Assembly: GCA_014384675.1 (NCBI GenBank)
Contig: JACNFK010000024.1
Location: 81,018 to 145,017, forward strand
Source: Candidatus Thiopontia autotrophica
GTDB taxonomy: Bacteria > Pseudomonadota > Gammaproteobacteria > GCF-002020875
Direction of reading: 5' to 3'
Length of the DNA: 64,000 nucleotides
Shown in pieces: positions 56,712 to 63,916 of the stretch (the first letter of the stretch is position 1; the number at the start of each line of letters is the position of its first letter). A model generated the notes under the pieces. That model was not told the DNA's origin, made no database searches, and saw only the letters and a list, made by a program, of their open reading frames with translations. The translations under genes were made by a program, and so were the position numbers.

Positions 56712-57713
56712 ATGATTCGGCAATTTTTTGAAACAGTCTGGTACGACAGGCAGTGGTACAAAAAGAGACCACTCTATCTGCTGCCAATGATTGTGCTGCT
56801 CCCCGTAAGCTGGCTTTTCTGCCTGTTGGTGGAGATCCGTCGCAGCGGTTATCGCACAGGGCTGGTAAAGAGCAGAAGGGCGGCAGTGCCGGTTATTGTG
56901 GTTGGTAATATCACTGTCGGTGGCACCGGCAAGACCCCACTCATCATCGCTTTGGCCAGCTGGCTTCAGCAACAGGGATACCGTCCGGCTGTGATTAGCC
57001 GCGGTTATGGTCGCAAGAGCACAGAGGAGATATCCAGGGTAAGCGTAAATAGCAGTGCCGAAGAGGTAGGGGATGAGCCGCTACTGATCGCCTCCACAAC
57101 CGGAGTACCGGTATATGTTGGAGTAGATAGAGTGACTGTTGCAGACCGGGCGGTTATGGACCAGAGCTGTGATCTGATCCTCTCTGATGATGGACTTCAA
57201 CACTACAGAATGGGCAGGGATATAGAGATCGCAGTCATAGATGGCGAGCGTCGCCTGGGGAGCCGCCTCTGCCTGCCTGCAGGTCCTCTGCGTGAAAGGG
57301 CGAGTCGTCTGCAGCAGGTTGATGTTGTGGTGGTAAATGGCGATAACATGAGGCTCCAGCCGCAACCGCTCTATCTGTTGGGAGAGCAGTCTAGCGAGAA
57401 GATATCGCTGGATGATATTACAGGCAGGACCGTCCACGCCGTTGCCGGAATAGGCAACCCGGAGCGTTTTTTCACAATGTTGAGGAGCGCTGGTATCGAG
57501 GTAATTACCCATCCGTTTCCTGACCATCATCAGTATAATGCAGAGGAGCTGAATTTTGCCGATGGCCACCCTGTGGTCACCACAGAGAAGGATGCAGTCA
57601 AGATGAGAGAGCTGAATTTGGGGCAGGGGATAGATATCTGGGTAGCCCCGGTAACTGCAGAGCTGGACGAAAAGATTACACAAAAGCTGAAACAGAGACT
57701 AAGTAATCTCTGA
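56712..57713 (+). CDS. lpxK: Tetraacyldisaccharide 4'-kinase LpxK
   Basis: Lipid A 4'-kinase at the inner membrane, 333 residues. P-loop VGNITVGGTGKTPLI near residue 60, an N-terminal hydrophobic segment (PLYLLPMIVLLPVSWLF), and ILSDDGLQHYRM. Usually preceded by msbA, which is not here: lpxK follows comEC after eight bases. Confidence 0.95.
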   Translation: MIRQFFETVWYDRQWYKKRPLYLLPMIVLLPVSWLFCLLVEIRRSGYRTGLVKSRRAAVPVIVVGNITVGGTGKTPLIIALASWLQQQGYRPAVISRGYGRKSTEEISRVSVNSSAEEVGDEPLLIASTTGVPVYVGVDRVTVADRAVMDQSCDLILSDDGLQHYRMGRDIEIAVIDGERRLGSRLCLPAGPLRERASRLQQVDVVVVNGDNMRLQPQPLYLLGEQSSEKISLDDITGRTVHAVAGIGNPERFFTMLRSAGIEVITHPFPDHHQYNAEELNFADGHPVVTTEKDAVKMRELNLGQGIDIWVAPVTAELDEKITQKLKQRLSNL

Positions 57714-57774
57714 AAAAGCCCCATGGGATGGGGGTTTGGGGGATAATCCCTTCCCCCATAGAACAACTTGTAAG
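57707..57774 (+). repeat. Dispersed element (CCTCTGAAAAAG family), copy 5
   Basis: Starts TCTCTGAAAAAGCCCCATGG at the lpxK end and includes ATGGGGG (57728-57734) facing CCCCCAT (57753-57759). The tail ATAGAACAACTTGT matches ATAGGATAACTTGT of the copy at 19417-19566. It fills the lpxK-ycaR gap. Confidence 0.65.
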
Positions 57775-57785
57775 GCTAATAGACA

Positions 57786-57968
57786 ATGGTAGACAATAAA
57801 TTACTCGCTATACTGGTGTGCCCACTGTGCAAGGGGCCTCTGGTCTACGACAAGCCAAAACAGGAGCTGATCTGCAGAGCAGACAAACTGGCCTATCCGA
57901 TACGTGACGATATTCCGGTTATGCTGGAGGACGAGGCACGCAGAGTCAGCGCAGAAGAGCTTGAATGA
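57786..57968 (+). CDS. ycaR: Trm112-family small protein (YcaR)
   Basis: 60-residue protein of the Trm112/UPF0434 family. A pair of cysteines in [10 protein letters not shown] may bind zinc, although the second pair is incomplete ([12 protein letters not shown]). Sits between lpxK and kdsB as in many gammaproteobacteria, overlapping kdsB by four bases. Confidence 0.9.
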   Translation: MVDNKLLAILVCPLCKGPLVYDKPKQELICRADKLAYPIRDDIPVMLEDEARRVSAEELE

Positions 57969-58705
57969 AATTTAGTGTAATCATCCCTGCCCGTTACGGC
58001 TCCAGCCGGCTTCCAGGCAAGCCGCTACTAGATATAAATGGCAAACCAATGGTTGCCCATGTCTGGGAGCGAGCCAGAGAGAGTGGGGCCGAGAGAGTAC
58101 TGGTTGCAACCGATGATGAGCGCATCAGAGAGGCAGTGACCGCGCTAGGGGCAGAAGTATGTATGACCAGAGCAGACCACACCTCTGGCACCGACAGGCT
58201 GGCAGAGGTCGCAGAACAGCTACAGCTGGACGCTGACGAGATTGTGGTAAACCTTCAGGGTGATGAGCCGCAGATGCCTGCGGAGTTGATCAGGCAGGTC
58301 GCAACAGATATGGACAGCCACCCTGATGCCTCTGTGACCACCCTATACCAGCCAATTACCGCACAGAGAGACCTCTTCGACCCAAATGCAGTAAAGGTGG
58401 TAATCGACGAGGCCGGTTATGCACTCTACTTCAGCCGTGCCCCCATCCCGTGGGACCGCGATAACTTTACCGACAATCAGCAGGGGCAGCCCACACGACA
58501 CTACCGCCATATCGGGCTCTACGCCTACCGGGCGGGTTTTCTTCACCGCTACACCCAGTGGCCAGCAAGCCCGCTTGAACAGATAGAGTCACTGGAGCAG
58601 CTAAGAGTTCTCTGGAAAGGGGAGAAGATACATCTAAGTGAGGCCCTGCAGGACCCTGGTCACGGAGTAGATACCGCAGAAGATCTTGCCAGGGTAATGG
58701 TATAA
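57965..58705 (+). CDS. kdsB: 3-deoxy-manno-octulosonate cytidylyltransferase
   Basis: Activates KDO as CMP-KDO for LPS core, 246 residues. Motifs: [22 protein letters not shown] and [11 protein letters not shown], all typical of KdsB. It overlaps ycaR by four bases (ATGA). No terminator is obvious in the 111 bp before the first toxin gene. Confidence 0.96.
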   Translation: MKFSVIIPARYGSSRLPGKPLLDINGKPMVAHVWERARESGAERVLVATDDERIREAVTALGAEVCMTRADHTSGTDRLAEVAEQLQLDADEIVVNLQGDEPQMPAELIRQVATDMDSHPDASVTTLYQPITAQRDLFDPNAVKVVIDEAGYALYFSRAPIPWDRDNFTDNQQGQPTRHYRHIGLYAYRAGFLHRYTQWPASPLEQIESLEQLRVLWKGEKIHLSEALQDPGHGVDTAEDLARVMV

Positions 58706-58790
58706 ACAAGATTAAAAACAATATTTATCTAACTGATAAAAAACCACAAAAATATCCAATTACATCTATTCTCAAAACAGCATGGCTTAA

Positions 58791-58816
58791 TATAGCATTT
58801 TTGCTATAATTAGCCC
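58791..58816 (+). promoter_or_regulatory. TA operator palindrome and promoter, copy 1
   Basis: TATAGCA-TTTT-TGCTATA (58791-58808) is a perfect 7-bp inverted repeat. A consensus -10, TATAAT (58805-58810), overlaps it. The likely start of transcription would fall at or next to the toxin ATG (58817), and no ribosome-binding site precedes it, so the toxin message may be leaderless. Repression by the antitoxin or toxin-antitoxin complex is inferred from overlap of operator and -10. Confidence 0.65.
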
Positions 58817-59143
58817 ATGAAGTGGCAGGTAGAGACGTTAAATCATGTGGTAGATCGAGAGCTGGAATCTCTGGAACCCTCACTGAAGGCCAGGTTCCTG
58901 CATATCAGCGAACTGCTGGAGACTTTCGGACCTGAGCGGGTTGGTGCACCGCATGTTAAGCATCTTGTTGATAAGCTCTGGGAAATCCGCATGAAAGGAA
59001 AGAGCGGCATAGCCCGAGCTATCTATGTCACAGTTACCGGTCGCCGGATTGTGGTTGTCCATGCCTTTGTAAAAAAGACGCAAAAGACCCCAAAGGCGGC
59101 CATCAGACTTGCGCTTGAACGTGTGAAGGAGATACAGATATGA
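58817..59143 (+). CDS. HigB/RelE-superfamily toxin (Gp49-like), copy 1
   Basis: 108-residue protein of the RelE/HigB superfamily, phage-derived Gp49-like branch. Signature segments DKLWEIRMKGKSGIARAIY and HAFVKKTQKTPKAAIRLALER fit ribosome-dependent mRNA interferases of this branch. Toxin precedes antitoxin as in higBA modules. Identical in sequence to the second copy at 61113. Confidence 0.9.
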   Translation: MKWQVETLNHVVDRELESLEPSLKARFLHISELLETFGPERVGAPHVKHLVDKLWEIRMKGKSGIARAIYVTVTGRRIVVVHAFVKKTQKTPKAAIRLALERVKEIQI

Positions 59144-59418
59144 GCAGTATTGCCAAACTTAAAAAGAAGTGGATGAAAGATCCAAAGGTCAACGAAGCCT
59201 TTGAAGAGATGGAGCCAGAATTCGAGGTTGCCCATGCCTTAATCGCTGCACGGGTCGAAGCTGGCCTCACCCAGGAGGAGGTTGCCAAACGCATGGGAAC
59301 CACACAGTCCGTTGTCGCCCGCCTTGAGGGTGGCCGCACACTACCCAGTATCAAAAGCCTGTATCGGTATGCTGAGGCAACAGGAACAAAGCCGGTCATC
59401 CATCTTGTTCATGGCTGA
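59140..59418 (+). CDS. HigA-type XRE antitoxin, copy 1
   Basis: 92-residue protein with an XRE helix-turn-helix (ARVEAGLTQEEVAKRMGTTQ, SVVARLEGGRTLPS). It overlaps the toxin by four bases. It probably binds the adjacent TATAGCA palindrome and neutralises the toxin. The N-terminal region (KKKWMKDPKVNEAFEEMEP) is the probable toxin-binding part. Identical protein to copy 2, which uses TAA instead of TGA as stop. Confidence 0.9.
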   Translation: MSSIAKLKKKWMKDPKVNEAFEEMEPEFEVAHALIAARVEAGLTQEEVAKRMGTTQSVVARLEGGRTLPSIKSLYRYAEATGTKPVIHLVHG

Positions 59419-59489
59419 TCCACATCTCTGGGCAAGTAACAACCGACATCTATACTTCCCAGTTAGTGCCACAGTTTTTTCAAATACAT

Positions 59490-59558
59490 TTTGCGGTGAT
59501 TAAGGGGGGTATTCACCGCAAGGTCAAGATTAATCACCGCATAATTTGCGGTGATTAA
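59490..59558. repeat. Array of four TGCGGTGA sites in two facing hairpins
   Basis: TGCGGTGA occurs at 59492-59499 and 59547-59554, and inverted (TCACCGCA) at 59513-59520 and 59534-59541. The first three are spaced 21 bp apart, two helical turns. The outer copies are exact direct repeats TTTGCGGTGATTAA; the inner pair forms a perfect 12-bp-arm palindrome (59530-59541/59547-59558). No gene starts directly beside it; tRNA-Ser lies 57 bp away. The remainder of the gap 59419-59615 shows nothing else. Confidence 0.7.
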
Positions 59559-59615
59559 ATGCGGGGCTTTTGAGGTTATGCCATTTATGGCATATGAAAG
59601 TTCGTTTGGTGTTAT

Positions 59616-59703
59616 TGGCGGAGAGAGAGGGATTCGAACCCTCGGTACGTTTCCGTACACACGCTTTCCAAGCGAGCTCATTCGGCCACTCTGACATCTC
59701 TCC
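59616..59703 (-). tRNA. tRNA-Ser (anticodon GGA)
   Basis: On the minus strand the gene begins GGAGAGATG (59703 downward) and its acceptor stem pairs with TCTCTCC at 59620-59626. The anticodon loop CTTGGAAAG carries GGA. A long variable arm with TACGGAAACGTA stem is typical of tRNA-Ser. The T-arm reads GGTTCGAATCC, and an encoded CCA lies at 59616-59618. Confidence 0.95.
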
Positions 59704-59917
59704 AAATAAGGTGCGCAAGGATATACGGAAGACCCATTTTCCGCAATGGAAATCTATTTATGAGCTCTCACTATCCTTCTGGATCGTGCGGCTGATTCAT
59801 ACTTCTCAGCTCTATCGGTAACTCCTGATGTAGTTGCACCACTGTCTCAAATACATATAATGGCCTCGCCCCGCCATTGGAGGAGGATGATCACTTTGGT
59901 GGAGAGGGGCACCACTT

Positions 59918-60904
59918 CTACCTGTACAGCTTCGCCATATCCCGCGTCTTCTTCTTGAACCACTCCTGCATGTGTGGCGGTTGCAGCACCTGTACCTGAG
60001 CCCCATAACCCAATAGCCACCAGTGAAGCTGCTCCGTCTCCTTTACTCGGGCGGAGACAATGACCCAGTCGTCATCAAACGGGCGTACCCCCTGGTTATG
60101 TGAGATCGGCGTCTCCTTGAGGGCCTCAATCACAAAGTTATTGGCCTTGAACTCCAGATCGATAAAATCACCCAGCGGATAGTCAAACGCCCCCTGGTTG
60201 ATATAGTGGTCCAGCTTGAAACCCTTTGGCGGTACCACCTTCTCATCCAGAGGGGTAGCACTGCGAAAGCGGTGCAATGCAAGCTGGCGCACCTCTGGAT
60301 AATCCCTGAGTGTAGCCACCAGATAGGTAACCCCATCCCGAAATACCAGACCAAGCGGGCTGACTGGATACTCCTTTGATGTCCGCACCCCACGCTTCAG
60401 ATAGCGCCCCTGAAACTTGCGGTCATGGAGCAGAGAGTCATAGATCACCCTCAACACATTCTCATCCACCTTCGGCTGAATCAGGCGCTGATTACGGGGC
60501 ACTACTCGCACCTTCTCAGTCCAGTTGGTGAGGTCACCAGACTTGCGCAGGATCTCCCGGGCCTGATCAAAGTGGTGGGCAAGGTGTCCGGTGATGGAGC
60601 GGGGGAGTTGGTCATAGAGAAACAGTTCGGTCATGAACATGGTAAGCGCAGTCTGTGGTGCCATCCCCGGGATATCCAGCATCTCCGCATCCTCCGCCCA
60701 AAACCACCTCTGGGTGCGGCCATCACGTTCGCTGCGTAGATCAAAGATAGAGGCCAGCGCATTAAGATCACGCTGCACCGTGCGTGTAGTAATCTCGAAC
60801 CCCTCCCCAGAGAGTTGATCAACCAGCTTGGTTACCGTAATGGAGCGTGGTGAACGCGGCACCAGCCGCAACATCTCAATCTGTCGTAGTGCTGAATCCG
60901 GCAT
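59918..60904 (-). CDS. WYL-domain transcriptional regulator
   Basis: 328 residues. An N-terminal winged helix-turn-helix (VTKLVDQLSGEGFEITTRTVQRDLNAL, in part) of the HTH_11 or DeoR-like kind, then a WYL domain with the core FRDGVTYLVATLRDYPEVRQLALHRF (in part), where the usual WYL is YLV, and a C-terminal WCX-like extension. WYL regulators bind nucleic-acid or nucleotide ligands and often sit beside defence genes; no defence gene is seen in this window. It lies between the two toxin-antitoxin copies. Confidence 0.88.
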   Translation of the reverse strand: MPDSALRQIEMLRLVPRSPRSITVTKLVDQLSGEGFEITTRTVQRDLNALASIFDLRSERDGRTQRWFWAEDAEMLDIPGMAPQTALTMFMTELFLYDQLPRSITGHLAHHFDQAREILRKSGDLTNWTEKVRVVPRNQRLIQPKVDENVLRVIYDSLLHDRKFQGRYLKRGVRTSKEYPVSPLGLVFRDGVTYLVATLRDYPEVRQLALHRFRSATPLDEKVVPPKGFKLDHYINQGAFDYPLGDFIDLEFKANNFVIEALKETPISHNQGVRPFDDDWVIVSARVKETEQLHWWLLGYGAQVQVLQPPHMQEWFKKKTRDMAKLYR

Positions 60905-61086
60905 ATTCTATCCTCCCAAATAGACGACATAACAAGTCGTATTTCCATCATACGCCTGTAATCCGGTAAACATCAACCGGTTACACCAAAAGAGAAATGA
61001 AAATGCCCGCCCCTTCTCAAATCCTATCCCGGATAAATACCACAAAAACATGCAATTACATCTATTCTCAAAACAGCATGGCTTAA

Positions 61087-61112
61087 TATAGCATTTTTGC
61101 TATAATTAGCCC
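61087..61112 (+). promoter_or_regulatory. TA operator palindrome and promoter, copy 2
   Basis: Same TATAGCA-TTTT-TGCTATA palindrome (61087-61104) with overlapping TATAAT (61101-61106), again directly before the toxin ATG without a ribosome-binding site. Confidence 0.65.
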
Positions 61113-61439
61113 ATGAAGTGGCAGGTAGAGACGTTAAATCATGTGGTAGATCGAGAGCTGGAATCTCTGGAACCCTCACTGAAGGCCAGGTTCCTGCATA
61201 TCAGCGAACTGCTGGAGACTTTCGGACCTGAGCGGGTTGGTGCACCGCATGTTAAGCATCTTGTTGATAAGCTCTGGGAAATCCGCATGAAAGGAAAGAG
61301 CGGCATAGCCCGAGCTATCTATGTCACAGTTACCGGTCGCCGGATTGTGGTTGTCCATGCCTTTGTAAAAAAGACGCAAAAGACCCCAAAGGCGGCCATC
61401 AGACTTGCGCTTGAACGTGTGAAGGAGATACAGATATGA
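61113..61439 (+). CDS. HigB/RelE-superfamily toxin (Gp49-like), copy 2
   Basis: 108 residues, identical to the protein at 58817. Same operon structure, with the antitoxin gene overlapping by four bases. Confidence 0.9.
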   Translation: MKWQVETLNHVVDRELESLEPSLKARFLHISELLETFGPERVGAPHVKHLVDKLWEIRMKGKSGIARAIYVTVTGRRIVVVHAFVKKTQKTPKAAIRLALERVKEIQI

Positions 61440-61714
61440 GCAGTATTGCCAAACTTAAAAAGAAGTGGATGAAAGATCCAAAGGTCAACGAAGCCTTTGA
61501 AGAGATGGAGCCAGAATTCGAGGTTGCCCATGCCTTAATCGCTGCACGGGTCGAAGCTGGCCTCACCCAGGAGGAGGTTGCCAAACGCATGGGAACCACA
61601 CAGTCCGTTGTCGCCCGCCTTGAGGGTGGCCGCACACTACCCAGTATCAAAAGCCTGTATCGATATGCTGAGGCAACAGGAACAAAGCCGGTCATCCATC
61701 TTGTTCACGGCTAA
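61436..61714 (+). CDS. HigA-type XRE antitoxin, copy 2
   Basis: 92 residues, identical protein to copy 1. DNA differs by two silent changes and in the stop codon (TAA here). The repeat ends in the last codons, so downstream sequence is unrelated. Confidence 0.9.
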   Translation: MSSIAKLKKKWMKDPKVNEAFEEMEPEFEVAHALIAARVEAGLTQEEVAKRMGTTQSVVARLEGGRTLPSIKSLYRYAEATGTKPVIHLVHG

Positions 61715-61832
61715 CCCTCTTCTCCTTTTTGAGAGATTAGAGCAGTTACACAGTTCTTTTTACAGCCTCCTGGTAATTGTTATCTTCAGGGCTTGAGTAG
61801 CCGTAGCAACCATACTCAATAACAGGATAAGC

Positions 61833-63863
61833 CTAATTTTCAAATGTCATCTCCAACTCTCTTAACTCTCTTCTCAGTGCTGCAGACCCCGGTACAGGAA
61901 AAGGAGCTGCCCGGTTAACTGCCTGTACAACCGACAAATCAAATGCCTCATTACCACTTCTGCTAACTACTGTGACCTTACCAACATGACCACCAGGAAC
62001 AAGGGTTACCTTTACTCGGCATGAACTATCTTTTGGCGCACTTTTTGGCCTATTCCAGACCCGCTCAATCTGCTGACGAATGGTTGCTCGCAATTGTGCC
62101 AGCTTCTGTGAGTCAGACTCTCTTCTGGAATTAGTGATTTGTTCACTCTCCAGATCAGCCTCCTCAAGCATCATCTCCTCTCGCAACATCTTCTGTATAC
62201 GCCTCTCTTTTGCCTTTTTCTCCACTGAGTCAATACCAAATCGATAGATGTTAGAAAGGTTGATTGCGGCCTCGGGATAACCGAGTTCAACCGATTTTTT
62301 GAGCAATGCAATAGCCTCATCAGGCGCCGTCTTCTCTTTAATCAGTCGCATTCCCTGTTGCATCAAGACAACCGCTTCATCCGGATAATTCTCTTGCTCC
62401 CACAGCCAATGAAGATACATTGCCAAAGCATCTTTTTCCCCTGCCTCCAATAGAGTATTCAGAAGCTCGAGTAGCTGATTTTCTTGGCGGCTGTCTGCGT
62501 GCCTCATTCCCGCCTTTACCTCAAGGTAACTATGCTTATCTTCACCAACAGTGGTCAACAAGTCATCACCATGACATTGAGAACAGTAAATCGCATATAA
62601 CTCTTGCCCCCTTATCAGCGCTTCACTTTGTAGCTGATAGGGGGTCATTTTATGAAGGCTGATCCAGTCCTCAATCGCTTGATCAACAATGTGCTGATGC
62701 AAATGCTCCATTTGGGATCTTTCCTCAATAGATGATGGGATGCCGACAAACTCAATATCGACCCATTCACCAAGATTGTCCCCATCACTAGCAACTGTTG
62801 TAAGCCACATCGACAATAGCGACATCGGCTTCTCGGGTTTAATGGAAATTACAATCTTGTCTGGCTCTCCAAACACCCACTGGATCGCCTGCGAGGCAAT
62901 ATCAATATTACTGAGCAATGCCTGTTCGATTTCAGCCTTGTTATTCCCCTTAACCTCTGTGATTTTTCCGGCCTCTTTCATTAAAGAGATCTCTTGCAAG
63001 ATAATGGCAGCTCGATCTCTGATCATTGCTCTATTCAGCCCCAGTTTCTCTTCAAGCAGTTGGAAGAGGCGCTGTATAACTCCTAGATCAGCAATCTCAT
63101 AGTTCACCTCATGAAGCGTAAGGCTCGCGACAATCGCACCCACAGCCTCATCATCATCGAGATACTCCAAATTATTCAAAATTGCGCGAAGTATTCTCTC
63201 CCCTCCAACCAGTGAACTCCCTTTTACTGAAAAAAAACCGGGAAGATCAAGCTGGTTTGATGTCTTACAGATATTGTTCTCACAACTGGTCTTCAAGGTG
63301 ATGTTTGCATGAACTTCATCAAGAGAGATCCCGGTCTTTTGCTGAATCTCTGCGACAACCACAGGGTTGAGATGCAGCTCAATATTGTGTATTTCGATAT
63401 CTTGCTCAATTAACTGAGAGTCACGAACGACAATCTCATCGATCTCTATCCATACCTCTCCGAGTTTCCCGGCGACCACGTCACGGATAACAGGAACCCC
63501 ATCCCTCTCATCCGCCACATAACTAACCATCGAACGAATTTCACGCTTCTCCTTGTCGCTGAGATCAATATACTGAAATGCCTCGTCGAACCATTGCTCA
63601 ACAAGCTCATTAGCGCGTTCAGTTGGTGTCGGCCCATAGAATGTCGGACGAGCAATCGTGGAGAGAATTTCCTTTTTGATCTCCGCAAACTCATCCTTCG
63701 TTAAGGCTCCTGCCTGATGAAGCTTATGGAGCAGTTGAATGTCTTCTAGTGCAGAGTGACCGCTTCTCTCGACAGCAGATGCGTCATCAAGAACAAGAAC
63801 AACAGCGAATACGATAGAGAAGATTCGTACAGTTATCGCCCAGCTTATGGACTTAAAAAACAT
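61833..63863 (-). CDS. Secreted mosaic protein: SHOCT-like, cytochrome c, Sel1-like and TolA/TonB C-terminal parts
   Basis: 676 residues from ATG 63863, which directly precedes a signal peptide (about residues 1-30, ending DDASA). Residues about 37-62 (LLHKLHQAGALTKDEFAEIK) look like a SHOCT domain. A class-I cytochrome c-like segment has the heme motif CSQCHGD (about 427-433) after GQELYAIY and ends AMYLHWL. A Sel1-like unit (PDEAIALLKKSVELGYPEAA) follows at about 513, then a charged helix and a TolA/TonB-type C-terminal domain (from IRQQIERVW, about 595, to the end). The region 70-400 is unrecognised. No family match for the whole. The open frame continues upstream into the ccmE remnant, but that part is unlikely to be translated as this protein. 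Confidence 0.78.
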   Translation of the reverse strand: MFFKSISWAITVRIFSIVFAVVLVLDDASAVERSGHSALEDIQLLHKLHQAGALTKDEFAEIKKEILSTIARPTFYGPTPTERANELVEQWFDEAFQYIDLSDKEKREIRSMVSYVADERDGVPVIRDVVAGKLGEVWIEIDEIVVRDSQLIEQDIEIHNIELHLNPVVVAEIQQKTGISLDEVHANITLKTSCENNICKTSNQLDLPGFFSVKGSSLVGGERILRAILNNLEYLDDDEAVGAIVASLTLHEVNYEIADLGVIQRLFQLLEEKLGLNRAMIRDRAAIILQEISLMKEAGKITEVKGNNKAEIEQALLSNIDIASQAIQWVFGEPDKIVISIKPEKPMSLLSMWLTTVASDGDNLGEWVDIEFVGIPSSIEERSQMEHLHQHIVDQAIEDWISLHKMTPYQLQSEALIRGQELYAIYCSQCHGDDLLTTVGEDKHSYLEVKAGMRHADSRQENQLLELLNTLLEAGEKDALAMYLHWLWEQENYPDEAVVLMQQGMRLIKEKTAPDEAIALLKKSVELGYPEAAINLSNIYRFGIDSVEKKAKERRIQKMLREEMMLEEADLESEQITNSRRESDSQKLAQLRATIRQQIERVWNRPKSAPKDSSCRVKVTLVPGGHVGKVTVVSRSGNEAFDLSVVQAVNRAAPFPVPGSAALRRELRELEMTFEN

Positions 63864-63916
63864 GTTCACTCGATTACTCTCCAGCATTCTTCTCTTACCC
63901 TCTTCATGGCCAGCCT

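Larger units (their letters stand above)
58743..59416 (+). repeat. Direct repeat A carrying toxin-antitoxin module, copy 1
   Basis: 674 bp repeated at 61039-61712 in the same orientation. Comparing the two by eye gave only four differences (58753, 58756, 59367, 59412); the two inside genes are silent. It includes promoter, operator and both genes up to the antitoxin stop. Confidence 0.9.
61039..61712 (+). repeat. Direct repeat A carrying toxin-antitoxin module, copy 2
   Basis: Second copy of the 674-bp repeat at 58743-59416, offset by 2296 bp. Both copies keep intact genes and promoter. The 1.6-kb spacer holds the TGCGGTGA array, tRNA-Ser and the WYL gene. Confidence 0.9.

Noticed and set aside
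63864-63887. Fusion of the ccmE remnant to the mosaic protein
   Set aside because: The frame is open through eight ccmE-derived codons, but a signal peptide begins at ATG 63863, and the extra residues (MLESNRVN) would hinder it.
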